From assembly GCA_000961725.1 (NCBI GenBank), contig LADS01000046.1:1-64000 (forward strand): a DNA stretch of 64,000 nt, in the 5' to 3' direction. The notes under the pieces are model-generated. The model saw only the letters and a program-made list of their open reading frames with translations. It did no database searches and was not told where the DNA came from. Of this stretch, positions 1 through 8,844 are shown piece after piece (the stretch's first letter is position 1; each line of letters starts with the position of its first letter). The translations under genes were made by a program, and so were the position numbers. Origin of the DNA: Desulfobulbaceae bacterium BRH_c16a. Its GTDB lineage: Bacteria; Desulfobacterota; Desulfobulbia; Desulfobulbales; Desulfocapsaceae.

Positions 1-45
1 AGTAGGTTTAACGCATTAAGGACCAATGAACAGGAAGTGAAAACC

Positions 46-76
46 AAAAAAAGGCTGGACGATCACCTGCCCAGCC
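46..76 (-). terminator. intrinsic terminator (minus strand)
   Basis: GGCTGG (53-58) pairs with CCAGCC (71-76); on the minus strand the stem is followed by seven T (46-52). It ends the putative small RNA. Confidence 0.65.
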
Positions 77-146
77 TCCCATTCATCGGTCACTCACCAC
101 GGCGCTCGGGTCGCTCCTCAGCGTTGCCCTATCCTCCGGGTGAGCT
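46..146 (-). ncRNA. putative small RNA or 5' leader with own promoter and terminator
   Basis: On the minus strand a TATACT -10-like box (complement of 152-157) precedes about 100 nt that fold well and end in an intrinsic terminator. CTCACC pairs with GGTGAG to close an outer stem, and inside it CGCT-GAGG-AGCG forms a small hairpin. Several GGA motifs are present (CGGAGGAT, GAGGAGCG, GGGAGG), one of them in a hairpin loop, which would suit a CsrA-binding RNA. No match to SRP RNA, 6S RNA, tmRNA, RNase P or a riboswitch class I know. It could instead be the attenuated leader of a gene lying left of position 1. Confidence 0.4.
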
Positions 147-248
147 CTGGCAGTATAACAAGAAGAGAACAACAACGCAGTAAATTGTTAAATTTTATCA
201 GCAATTCCAAAATAAGATTTTACATCAAAGGAGTGTGTTAGGAAAAAT

Positions 249-416
249 CACAATAACTCTTTCAATTCATCGCCAGGGGCGCGGTCACGGTCAGGAGAAT
301 CCTCGAGCCTCCTATGGGAATAAGCAATAGCTGAAACTCCCGGCTCTAGATAGAGGTAGCTCCACGACGAAGCCAATTCATTCGGTACCCAACCCGCGCA
401 TATCAGACTGATCAAC
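249..416 (-). other. short open frame of unknown status in the gene-poor left end
   Basis: A minus-strand frame of about 55 codons runs from a TTG to a TGA near 249. Its predicted C-terminus is charged (RLEDSPDRDRAPGDELKELL). It has no ATG, no clear ribosome binding site and no recognisable family. It may be a fragment of a decayed gene or chance. The surrounding 147-540 shows nothing else I can support. Confidence 0.15.
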
Positions 417-543
417 CGTCGTTACACGATGATCCCGCCTCTGGTCATGAACTGAAAGATTACTAATTAACCTCGTTGCAAACTGATAATCAGTAAAAAA
501 GAGGCAATGGATTGCTGTTTATTATTGACAGTGCTAACCATAT

Positions 544-692
544 CAGGAGGCTGTCCGACAATGCCCTTTTCCCCCATATCTTCATAAAACTCGAAAAAAA
601 TATCCTCGGAATATTAAGTATATGCCTCCGGTAATTTTTTTTCGAGTTTGCCTCGATCTGAGAGAAAATTGCTATTCTCGGACAGCCTCCTG
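544..692. mobile_element. 149-bp inverted-repeat element, MITE-like
   Basis: Perfect 15-bp terminal inverted repeats, CAGGAGGCTGTCCGA (544-558) and TCGGACAGCCTCCTG (678-692). A second inner inverted repeat is AAACTCGAAAAAAAT (587-601) against ATTTTTTTTCGAGTTT (634-649). No coding capacity. Nested palindromes with sharp ends in a gene-poor region fit a small non-autonomous transposable element; a long attenuator-like hairpin is the alternative. I see no convincing target-site duplication in the flanks. Confidence 0.45.
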
Positions 693-1361
693 GCCAGGCT
701 GAAGGGGAAAAGATTATTCCCGCTTTTCTCCCTTGCTTTGGACCTAATTTCCTGTCTTCCCTACATTTCGCTCTACCTGCATCCCTCGAGAAAGACCTTC
801 TTCAGTCACGTTCCTCGGGAGGCCTCCCCTTCCATGGGAGTCTCTGTATCACATCTTAAAAACAGCTGCAAAGATAATAATCGAACAGTGCAAAGTATGC
901 ACGAAGTGCAGGCAATCGATAACTGTTGATCCTCCCGGGGCGACACTTTTTAGAGGCTGCAAAGAGGCTTTTTTCCTGAAAGTGCGGAAGATAAGCAGCA
1001 ACATCGTTTCTGTGGTCTTTAAAATATCGGGTATAATAAGAGCTTGGTGCAAGAACGTTTGAAAAGTTGCCAAGATGGACGTCTTCCGGCTTTTCATTTT
1101 ATCCGCAATATGGTACTACATAGTGCAATACTACAACGTAAGAGATGACGAAACTTGAGTTTGTTCAAGATATGCAAACAGTGCGTCAACTATTTTTTGT
1201 TGTGGTGGTTTGGAGGAGCGGATTTCAACATGTGCAAGCGCCCTCTCTCCTGAATAATCAAACAGTACGACATGGGCAGGAGCCGGATATCTGCGTATGT
1301 CGGATGGATGCCTGTTGCACGCGCTGGCGTGACGGGTGAACCTAACGAGCGAGAGAATAAA
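693..1361. other. gene-poor stretch with possible gene remnants
   Basis: No credible complete gene. One plus-strand frame stays open without an ATG from about 748 to 1065 and contains a Cys-rich patch (EQCKVCTKCRQS). A minus-strand frame ending near 1131 reads like a protein C-terminus (KIVDALFAYLEQTQ) but its upstream part is only the antisense of the DUF1641 gene. Both are best treated as possible remnants. The stretch also holds the upstream region of the DUF1641 gene. Confidence 0.3.
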
Positions 1362-2321
1362 ATGAATGAAGCGTTGATTCTGGAGAAGCTGGACAGGCTC
1401 TCGGATGAAGTCAGGTCTATGAAGTCGGACGTGCTTCAGGAACTGAAACAGGAGCTTGAACCGATTCTCAAACAGGCCCAGCCCGGTGTTACCGGATTTC
1501 TTCAAGACATCGAAGGCGGCTACTCCAATGAGAAGCTGGTTCATGTAACCAAGACCCTGTTGACGAGTCTTGAGGAAATAAACGAGGTGGTGGGGGCCAT
1601 GAAGGCTGCCGTCGAGCTGACAGGCGATATGGAGCCCATCCTCAAACAGGCGTATCCCAAGTCTATTCAGTTTTTTGCCGAACTCGAAGGTGAGTTCCAC
1701 GTCGATGAACTCACGATTCTTTTGAGAAAGGCCCTCACCAATCTTGATTCGATGGGAGAAGGGCTGGATATGCTGAAGGCCGGAGTTGAACTGCGGGATG
1801 AGATGGTGCCTATTCTGCAGCTCATGTATCCGCGCATGCTGAGATTCCTCAATTCCCTGCATGAGGGAGAGTTCCAGGCCGAAAAGCTCGGAGATCTCCT
1901 GCATACCGTCCTCATCAACATCCATACCCTGAGCGATCTTCTCAACATGGTTCAGCCGATAACCGAATTCGTCAAGGAGGTCGGCGTGCTGATGAAAGAG
2001 ACTGATGTTCTGAACGGCATGAATATCTGGCTGGACGGGCTGCAGCAGGGCAGCGGCCTGGTGAAACTGGCCGGGACTATGATCACCTTTATGAAGCGGC
2101 TGGATTGCAATGAAAGCCAGATTGAGGAGATCTGTCAAGCCATCAACGGACTCGATTTCGCTTCGGTGAAACCGATCGGTCCGCTCGGCATGATCAAGAT
2201 GGTGAACGATCCTAAGGTCCAGGAGGCTTTCGGATTCTTTTTCATGATGTTGCAGGCCGTCGGCACTTGTCTGCAGGCATATCAGAGAGATAAAAAACAG
2301 CAACAGGAAGCGCTCGCGTAA
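1362..2321 (+). CDS. DUF1641 family protein, partner of SQR
   Basis: A 319-residue, almost wholly helical soluble protein with no signal peptide or membrane segment. It begins MNEALILEKLDRLSDEV and contains internally repeated units of roughly 60 residues (EPILKQAQPGV, EPILKQAYPKS, VPILQLMYPRM), as in DUF1641 proteins. The open frame extends upstream to 1272, but the ATG at 1362 with a GAGCGAGAG leader is the better start. The SQR gene follows 77 bp downstream on the same strand, a pairing seen in other genomes, so a structural or electron-transfer accessory role for SQR is likely but unproven. Its biochemical function is not known to me. Confidence 0.8.
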   Translation: MNEALILEKLDRLSDEVRSMKSDVLQELKQELEPILKQAQPGVTGFLQDIEGGYSNEKLVHVTKTLLTSLEEINEVVGAMKAAVELTGDMEPILKQAYPKSIQFFAELEGEFHVDELTILLRKALTNLDSMGEGLDMLKAGVELRDEMVPILQLMYPRMLRFLNSLHEGEFQAEKLGDLLHTVLINIHTLSDLLNMVQPITEFVKEVGVLMKETDVLNGMNIWLDGLQQGSGLVKLAGTMITFMKRLDCNESQIEEICQAINGLDFASVKPIGPLGMIKMVNDPKVQEAFGFFFMMLQAVGTCLQAYQRDKKQQQEALA

Positions 2322-2398
2322 CTGGCATATCAACGGCTGAGGAGCTGCTTTACAGGCGGTTATACAAGCCAAGACAGAAAAAGGAGAACACAGGTATT

Positions 2399-3625
2399 AT
2401 GAAAAAACTAGTCATACTCGGTGCCGGATGCGGCGGTACCATGATGGCAAACAAAATGAGAAAGGACCTCGATGATGACTGGTCGATTACCCTGATTGAC
2501 AAGGATAATGTCCATTATTATCAACCAGGCTTTCTCTTTGTCCCGTTTGACATCAATAAACCGAAGGATATCAGACGAAGCCGGCGGGAGTTCATCAAGC
2601 CGGGGATCGATTTTGTCATCTCCGAGCTGGTCAATGTCGACTGGGATAAGCAGGAAATCACCACTGCTACCGAAGGCATTTTTAAATACGATGTTCTCGT
2701 CATGGCTACCGGTTGCGACGTTCGGCCCGAAGAGGTCGAAGGCCTCCAGGAAGGCTGGGGTAATGGCATCTACGGGTATTACCGGTACAACGATTGTCAG
2801 GAACTCGGCAAGGCGCTGAAGAATTTTACCGGCGGTAAGATTGTAGTAAATATTGCAGAGATGCCGATCAAGTGTCCCGTTGCTCCTCTTGAATTCGCCT
2901 TTCTTGCAGACTGGTATTTCTATGAGCGCGGTATTCGCGACAAGGTCGAGATTGAATTCGTTACCCCCCTGGCCGGTGCCTTCACCAAGCCGGTGGCGAC
3001 CAGTATCCTGACCGAAGCCTGCAAGGATAAGAATATTAAAATTACCCCCAATTTTGCCATCGGGTCAGTCGATCATACGAAAAAAGTGATAGCTGCCTAT
3101 GACGGAACGGAAGTCAACTACGATATGCTGGTTTCCATCCCGCCGAACTTCGGTTCACAGGTCATGATCGATTCCGGTGTGTCCGATCCAATGGGCTACA
3201 TCCCGGTCGACAAGCATACCCTGCAGCCGAAAGGGTACGATAATGTCTGGGCTCTTGGTGACGGTACCGATGTGCCCACCTCGAAGGCCGGGGCGGTTGC
3301 TCATTTCCAGGGCGATGTCCTGCACGAAAATATAATGGCGTACATTACCGGGGGTGAACAGCATGCCCGGTCGGATGGCCACGCGGTCTGATTCATCGAA
3401 TCAGGCTTCGGGAAAGCCTATATTATCGACTTCAACTACTCTCAAGAACCTTTAACCGGAAAATATCCGTTCCCTGCCGTGGGACCGCTCAGTCTGTTAA
3501 AAGACACGGAAATGAACCATATGGCAAAACTGATGTTCAAATGGGCCTATTTTAACCTTCTCTTGAAGGGCGTCTGGTTAGGACCTCCTGATCTGATGAT
3601 GGAAGGAAAACACCGGGTCAGATAA
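2399..3625 (+). CDS. sqr: sulfide:quinone oxidoreductase, candidate selenoprotein (Sec331 at an in-frame TGA)
   Basis: FAD-dependent oxidation of sulfide with transfer of electrons to quinone at the membrane. The N-terminus has the dinucleotide-binding motif GAGCGG (residues 8-13), and KCPVAPLE places a conserved redox cysteine at Cys159. A TGA at 3389-3391 would stop translation at residue 330, yet the same frame continues 77 codons to TAA at 3623-3625 and encodes the family tail (FIESGFGKA, IDFNY, VGPLSLL), giving 408 residues. As I recall Cys-containing relatives, a catalytic Cys stands directly before FIE-SGFGKA, exactly where the TGA falls. A stem-loop at 3403-3419 suits a bacterial SECIS. 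A start upstream of ATG 2399 is unlikely; AAAAAGGAG lies 11 nt before it. A nonsense mutation or sequencing error is the alternative, but no decay is visible after the TGA. A strong terminator follows. Confidence 0.85.
3389..3419 (+). other. TGA(Sec) codon and candidate bacterial SECIS stem-loop
   Basis: TGA occupies 3389-3391. AGGCTT (3403-3408) pairs perfectly with AAGCCT (3414-3419) around a five-base loop CGGGA (3409-3413). The loop starts 17 nt after the TGA and has G as its second base, matching the published bacterial SECIS rules as I remember them (16-37 nt, G in the first two loop positions). A smaller hairpin TGATTC-ATC-GAATCA also includes the TGA. The stem lies in coding sequence, so the pairing could be partly coincidental. 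Confidence 0.65.
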
Positions 3626-3654
3626 AATTCTGGCTCCTGTGGGGTGTTAGTCCA

Positions 3655-3698
3655 AGAGGTCGGAGCTGCCTGTATGCAGCTCCGACCTCTTTTTTTTT
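3655..3698 (+). terminator. intrinsic terminator after sqr
   Basis: A perfect 15-bp stem (AGAGGTCGGAGCTGC, 3655-3669, with 3676-3690), loop CTGTAT, followed by a run of T to 3698. It sits after the TAA at 3625, not after the TGA at 3391, consistent with the longer gene. Confidence 0.95.
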
Positions 3699-3786
3699 CC
3701 GGCAGGCAGGCTGTTCTCATCGGTTGATATTGCAGAAAATCTCATAATTTTTTTCTTTTTTTTTCCGGCGACCTGACTTTTGGCCA

Positions 3787-6700
3787 ATGACCTGCTACAA
3801 TCCTCTCACGCCGGAGGCAAGGCAGAGAGATTTCCCGTTATCAGTACTTCCTACCAACCTTTTCATGAGCAATTACCGGATGAGATTTTCAGATATACCG
3901 ATCAGGGGCAAACTTATCATAGCGTTCATCGTTATCGGCATGTTGCCGCTGGCAATCGTCGGCTTCTTCGGAGATCGGCTGGCCAGCCAGTCGCTGCTCG
4001 AAAAATCCTTTGATAAACTGGTAATGATTCAATCGCTGAAGAAAAAACAGGTGGAGTTTGCTTTCAAGCGGTTTGAGAACGATCTGAAAACCCTTGCCGG
4101 AAGTGAACGTCTGGCCAGTCTGATTGTCGATATCGAGAAATACCGGCAAGAGACCGATGTTTCCGCCACCGAACCTTTCACCGTTGAAACGTCCGATTAC
4201 AAGAAAATCGCCGAAAAATATCAGACAGCATACTTCGAGTACATCGAAACCTACGGTTACCATGACATGAAGGTGATTTCTTCATTGTCGGGCAAAGTTG
4301 TTTTTACCGTCGCCGGAGAACGCGACCTTGGTGCCAATCTCGTCTATGGCAGATATAAAGAGAGCGGTCTTGCGGAAGTCTGGCGGCAAGTAGTCAATAC
4401 CGGCAAGACGGTTGTTGTCGATTTCTCACCGTATGAACCGACCAACGGCGTCGAGTCGCTCTTTATCGGTGCTCCGGTATATACTAGAACCGGCGCAATG
4501 GTCAGTGTTGTCGTATTGCAGATGACCCCTTCATTTGTCAATGCCATAATGGATTCTCGCGAGGGCATGGGCAAAACCGGCGAGTCGTATTTAATTCGCT
4601 GGTTTGAGGAAGAGGACCGATACGAATTCAGAAGCAATATGCTGTCGATGGGGGACGGCAGCTATGTCATAGGCTTTGAACTGGAACAGATCCCCGAATA
4701 CTGGAAGGATGCGACATCCGCCGGTTTCGACGGGGGGTATAGCCAATACCTGGACAGTAAGGGCAAGGAGGTGCTCGTAGCCCATCACCGGCTCAATATT
4801 CCGGGGAGCAAATGGTACCAGATCTCGAAAATAGACCGACAGGAGGTTCTGGCTCCAGTGAGCGACCAGCTCTACAAGGCGATGATCCTGACCGCCGTTC
4901 TCTCGGCGCTCATTTTCATTTCTGCCTGGATCTTCTCAAGAAGACTGGTTCGGCCGATTATTGCCGATGTTGAATTCGCCAAGGCGATCTCGGAGGGAAA
5001 TCTCGATGCCTCGCTCGATCTGCAGCAAAAGGATGAGTTGGGGGTCCTGGCGAGAACTTTGAACGAGATGGCAGGCAGGCTCAAGGAAACCGATTGGATG
5101 AAGCGAGGCAAAGAGGGCCTTGACGACCGTCTGCGCGGGGAAATCGATCTCAAGTCGCTGGGGACAAAGTTTATTTCATATGTTGTCGAGCACATGGAAG
5201 GCCAGCTTGGCGCCTTCTATCTTTATCGGGACGAAATGCTGGAACTGGTGGCAAGTCATGCCTTTACCGATCGGAACGGCAACTTCAACCGGATCAAGCT
5301 TGGCGAAGGCCTGGTGGGACAGGCGACCCTCGAGCAGCGGATGATTGTTTTCGCTCATGTAAAGGATGCGACGCCGGAATATAATTTCGGTGTCGATCAG
5401 CAGTCTCCCCGTTATTTTCTCGTGGCGCCTTTAGCTTTTGAACGGGAAGTTGTCGGCGCCTTTTTAATCGGCTCATTCTCGCCTTTTACCGAGCTTCAGC
5501 GGCGCTTTATTCAGGAAAATCTGGAGAATGTAGCAATCTTTGTCAATATGGCAAAATCTCGCCAGACAATCCAGGAGCTGTATGAACAATCGCAGTTCCA
5601 GCAGGACGAATTGCTGGTCGTCAACAAGGGCCTCGAGGCCCGAACCAGGCAGCTGAAGGAATCTGAGGCTGAACTGCAGGCGCAGCAGGAAGAATTACGG
5701 GTAACCAACGAAGAACTCGAGGAACGTACAGAAGCCCTGCAGAAGTCGCAACGGGGGCTCCAGGCCCAGCAGGAAGAGTTGCGGGTGACCAACGAGGAGC
5801 TGCAGGAAAGGACCGAAAATCTGGAAAGACAGAAGGCGGCACTGCGGCAGAAAACGGCGCAACTGGTCAAGGCCAGAAAAGAGATTGAAAAGAAGGCCGA
5901 TGAGCTCGAACTGGGCAGTAAGTACAAATCGGAATTCCTCGCCAATATGTCCCATGAACTGAGGACGCCGCTGAATTCGATCCTGATACTTTCCCAGATT
6001 CTTGCCGCCAATAAGAATAACAACCTGGATATAAAGCAGATCGACGCGGCCAAGGCGATTCATTCCTCCGGGGCGGAACTGTTGACCCTGATCAATGAAA
6101 TTCTCGATTTATCGAAAGTGGAAGCAGGCAAAATCGAGCTCTTTCTCGAAGAAGTTAGAATTTCCGATATGATCGACGATGTCAGACGGGTATTCAAGGA
6201 TCTTGCCGAGGATAAAGGGCTGGCCTTTGACATCGCCATCGATCCCGCTCTTCCTCCGATCCTTTTGACCGATTCCCAGCGGGTTCAGCAGATCCTCAGA
6301 AACCTCTTGACCAATGCCTTTAAATTCACCCATCATGGCGGGGTGCGACTGATTGTTTCCCGGCCGTCTCCGGCGATCGCTTTGACAAAAGGAGAGGCAG
6401 AAAATCTTGTCGCGTTCGCCGTGCAGGATGACGGTATCGGCATTGCCGAGCAGCAACAGGAGGTTATCTTCAAGGCCTTTCAGCAGGCTGACGGCAGTAC
6501 CAGTCGAACCTACGGAGGCACCGGACTGGGTCTTTCCATTTCCAGGGAACTGACGAAGCTGCTGGGCGGCACAATCCATCTGGAAAGCAAAGAGGGCCGA
6601 GGCAGCACGTTTACTTTTATTGTGCCGGAACGGCCGACGGCAGCCGCCGGAGAGCAAGTGGCCGACCAGGAACACCGGCTGAGCAGTCCCGGAACTGCAG

Positions 6701-8001
6701 GTGGAGCGGAGAACCTGCAAACCGGTGAGGCGAATGAAGAGAGGCCGAAAGTCAAGGGGAAGGTGGTCGATAGATACGACCATTCGGAAGAGGGCGGCCT
6801 CGATGACGACCAGAAACGGTTGGGCTCGGGAGACAAGACCCTGTTGATTATTGAAGATGATCCGAATTTTGCCGGTGTCATGCGCGACTTTGCCCGCGAG
6901 CGCGGTTTCAAATGCATCCTGGCGGAATCCGGCGAGACCGGGTTGCACTATGCCGACTATTACCGGCCGGATGCCATTATCCTGGATATCGGCCTGCCCG
7001 GGATCGACGGCTGGGAGGTCATGACCCGGCTCAAGGAAAACCCGGGATTGAGGCATATCCCAGTGCACTTCATGTCGGCTGCCGACAGAGCCATGGATGC
7101 TTTACGGCAGGGGGCAATCGGTTTTCTTGCCAAACCGGTGACCATCGAAAAGGTGGAGGAGGCTTTTAACAGAATAAAAAATATCATCATGAAACCGGTC
7201 AGCAGGCTGCTGGTGGTGGAAGACGACAAGATTCAGGCGGAATCGATCAAAAACCTGGTTGGAAACGGCGACGTTGTGACCACCTTGGTCAGTACGGGCA
7301 GGGAGGCTCTCGCCGAACTGGAGAGCGGGGAATACGACTGTTTGATTCTCGATCTGGGATTGTCCGACATGACAGGCTTCGAGTTGCTGGACCTGATCCG
7401 TGGTTGTGAAATCTGTGCGAGGGTGCCGGTTATCGTCTATACAGGCCGGGATCTTACCCGCCAGGAGGAAGAAAACCTCCGCAAGTTTACCGAAAGCATC
7501 ATTATCAAAGGTGTGCGCTCGCCGGAGCGATTACTGGACGAATCGGCACTTTTTCTCCACCGGGTCGAGAAAAATCTGCCCGAGCATCAAAAGGAGAAGA
7601 TTCGTTCAGGGCAGAGACAGGAAGGCGTTTTCGAGGAAAAAACCATTCTCGTTGTCGATGACGACATGCGCAATGTGTTCGCCCTCACCAATCTTCTCGA
7701 AGAAAAAGGCGTCAAGATAGTGGTTGCACGGGACGGCCTGGAGTCTCTTGAGCGACTTGAACATAACAAAGAAATCGATTTGGTGCTGATGGATATCATG
7801 ATGCCGAAAATGGACGGACTCGAGGCCATGCGCAGGATAAGGGAAAATCCGGAATTCCGCGATCTGCCGATAATCGCCCTGACCGCCAAGGCAATGAAGG
7901 GTGACCGGACGAAATGCATAGAGGCGGGCGCCAATGATTATCTGGCTAAACCGGTCGATACCGACCGATTGATTTCAATCCTCAAGGTCTGGCTCTACTG
8001 A
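3787..8001 (+). CDS. hybrid sensor histidine kinase with GAF domain and three receiver domains
   Basis: A 1404-residue membrane sensor. Order: short N-terminus, membrane segment about 40-62, extracytoplasmic sensor about 63-355, second membrane segment about 360-382, HAMP, GAF about 470-600, a coiled coil holding two copies of LQAQQEELRVTNEELEERTE-like sequence, HisKA with phospho-acceptor His723 (SHELRTP), HATPase (N-box near 840, DDGIGIAE near 880), then three REC domains with predicted phospho-aspartates Asp1067, Asp1189 and Asp1336. REC3 is the most canonical (DDD, MDIMMPKMDG, K in AKPVD). Start uncertain: ATG 3865 (MSNYRMRF) is also plausible and neither has a clear ribosome binding site. 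The stop overlaps the CheR start, so it heads a four-gene operon. The signal sensed cannot be read from sequence. Confidence 0.93.
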   Translation: MTCYNPLTPEARQRDFPLSVLPTNLFMSNYRMRFSDIPIRGKLIIAFIVIGMLPLAIVGFFGDRLASQSLLEKSFDKLVMIQSLKKKQVEFAFKRFENDLKTLAGSERLASLIVDIEKYRQETDVSATEPFTVETSDYKKIAEKYQTAYFEYIETYGYHDMKVISSLSGKVVFTVAGERDLGANLVYGRYKESGLAEVWRQVVNTGKTVVVDFSPYEPTNGVESLFIGAPVYTRTGAMVSVVVLQMTPSFVNAIMDSREGMGKTGESYLIRWFEEEDRYEFRSNMLSMGDGSYVIGFELEQIPEYWKDATSAGFDGGYSQYLDSKGKEVLVAHHRLNIPGSKWYQISKIDRQEVLAPVSDQLYKAMILTAVLSALIFISAWIFSRRLVRPIIADVEFAKAISEGNLDASLDLQQKDELGVLARTLNEMAGRLKETDWMKRGKEGLDDRLRGEIDLKSLGTKFISYVVEHMEGQLGAFYLYRDEMLELVASHAFTDRNGNFNRIKLGEGLVGQATLEQRMIVFAHVKDATPEYNFGVDQQSPRYFLVAPLAFEREVVGAFLIGSFSPFTELQRRFIQENLENVAIFVNMAKSRQTIQELYEQSQFQQDELLVVNKGLEARTRQLKESEAELQAQQEELRVTNEELEERTEALQKSQRGLQAQQEELRVTNEELQERTENLERQKAALRQKTAQLVKARKEIEKKADELELGSKYKSEFLANMSHELRTPLNSILILSQILAANKNNNLDIKQIDAAKAIHSSGAELLTLINEILDLSKVEAGKIELFLEEVRISDMIDDVRRVFKDLAEDKGLAFDIAIDPALPPILLTDSQRVQQILRNLLTNAFKFTHHGGVRLIVSRPSPAIALTKGEAENLVAFAVQDDGIGIAEQQQEVIFKAFQQADGSTSRTYGGTGLGLSISRELTKLLGGTIHLESKEGRGSTFTFIVPERPTAAAGEQVADQEHRLSSPGTAGGAENLQTGEANEERPKVKGKVVDRYDHSEEGGLDDDQKRLGSGDKTLLIIEDDPNFAGVMRDFARERGFKCILAESGETGLHYADYYRPDAIILDIGLPGIDGWEVMTRLKENPGLRHIPVHFMSAADRAMDALRQGAIGFLAKPVTIEKVEEAFNRIKNIIMKPVSRLLVVEDDKIQAESIKNLVGNGDVVTTLVSTGREALAELESGEYDCLILDLGLSDMTGFELLDLIRGCEICARVPVIVYTGRDLTRQEEENLRKFTESIIIKGVRSPERLLDESALFLHRVEKNLPEHQKEKIRSGQRQEGVFEEKTILVVDDDMRNVFALTNLLEEKGVKIVVARDGLESLERLEHNKEIDLVLMDIMMPKMDGLEAMRRIRENPEFRDLPIIALTAKAMKGDRTKCIEAGANDYLAKPVDTDRLISILKVWLY

Positions 8002-8843
8002 TGTCCGTTGTTGCCGAACAGCTCGAAAACGAGCGCATCGAGATCCAGCTCCTGCTCGAGGGCCTCTATTTGAAATACGGGCACGATTTCCGCAATTATG
8101 CGGGGGCGCATCTCAAAAGGAGACTGGAGTATCGCCGTCAGGCCGATGGCCTTGCCAATTATTCGGAGATGCTGCATAAAATCCTCTACGATGAGGCGTT
8201 TCTGCAGCAGCTGCTGGTCGATCTGTCTATCAATATAACCGAGATGTTTCGCGACCCCTGGGTCTATGCGATGATAAGGAAGGTCGTCATTCCGCATCTG
8301 AAGACGTATCCTTTCATAAGGTCCTGGCATGCCGGGTGCAGCACCGGCCAGGAAGTGTACTCGATGTGCATTTTACTGCACGAGGAGGAGGTAAGCGCAA
8401 AGAGAATCCAGGTCTATGCCACCGACTTCAATGATCTTGTACTCGATAAGGCCAGGATGGCGATCTATCCCATCGATGTCGTCCGGGAATACACCGCGAA
8501 TTATCAAAAATCCGGTGGTTCGTCCTCATTTGCCGAATACTATGCGGCTGGCTATGAGAGTGTGAAAATTACCCCGCCCCTCCGGGACAGGGTGCTCTTT
8601 TCCGCTCATAACCTGGCAACCGACGGGGTTTTTGCCGAAATGAACATCATTTTTTGCCGGAATGTGCTGATCTATTTCAACAAGGAGTTGCAGAATAAGG
8701 TGATGAAGCTGTTTTACGACAGTCTCTGTCCCGGTGGTTTTCTTTGTCTCGGTCCAAAGGAGAGTCTCAGGTTTACCGATTTTGCCGAGGAGTTTGAAAT
8801 TGTCGGGGAAAAGGAAAGAATCTATCGCAAGAAGCGGAACTGA
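8001..8843 (+). CDS. cheR: CheR-type protein-glutamate O-methyltransferase
   Basis: A 280-residue protein with the CheR layout: helical N-terminal domain including RRLEYRRQ, then a SAM-binding methyltransferase domain (WHAGCSTGQEVYSM as the glycine-rich loop, YATDFN, IFCRNVLIYF, PGGFLCLGPKESL). It would methylate glutamates on a receptor-like partner using S-adenosylmethionine. It starts inside the kinase stop (TGATG), so the two are translationally coupled. No chemoreceptor gene lies nearby, so the target may be the kinase of this operon or a distant receptor. Confidence 0.93.
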   Translation: MSVVAEQLENERIEIQLLLEGLYLKYGHDFRNYAGAHLKRRLEYRRQADGLANYSEMLHKILYDEAFLQQLLVDLSINITEMFRDPWVYAMIRKVVIPHLKTYPFIRSWHAGCSTGQEVYSMCILLHEEEVSAKRIQVYATDFNDLVLDKARMAIYPIDVVREYTANYQKSGGSSSFAEYYAAGYESVKITPPLRDRVLFSAHNLATDGVFAEMNIIFCRNVLIYFNKELQNKVMKLFYDSLCPGGFLCLGPKESLRFTDFAEEFEIVGEKERIYRKKRN

Positions 8844-8844
8844 A

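Noticed and set aside
46..146. SAH or other known riboswitch
   Set aside because: A GAGGAGCG stretch recalls the SAH riboswitch core, but the second conserved half is absent and no methyl-cycle gene follows in the window.
648..929. 93-codon plus-strand frame starting inside the inverted-repeat element
   Set aside because: No ribosome binding site, starts within the right repeat of the element, and no recognisable family.
1131..2372. 413-codon minus-strand open frame across the DUF1641 gene
   Set aside because: It is the antisense shadow of the DUF1641 coding sequence; it starts inside the spacer before sqr, lacks a ribosome binding site and its residue composition follows the opposite strand. 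Only its last about 50 codons lie outside the gene and may be a remnant.
2399..3391. SQR as a 330-residue protein ending at the TGA
   Set aside because: The conserved SQR tail continues in the same frame for 77 codons with no decay, and a terminator follows the later TAA. A truncated protein would lack the second redox residue and the membrane-binding tail.
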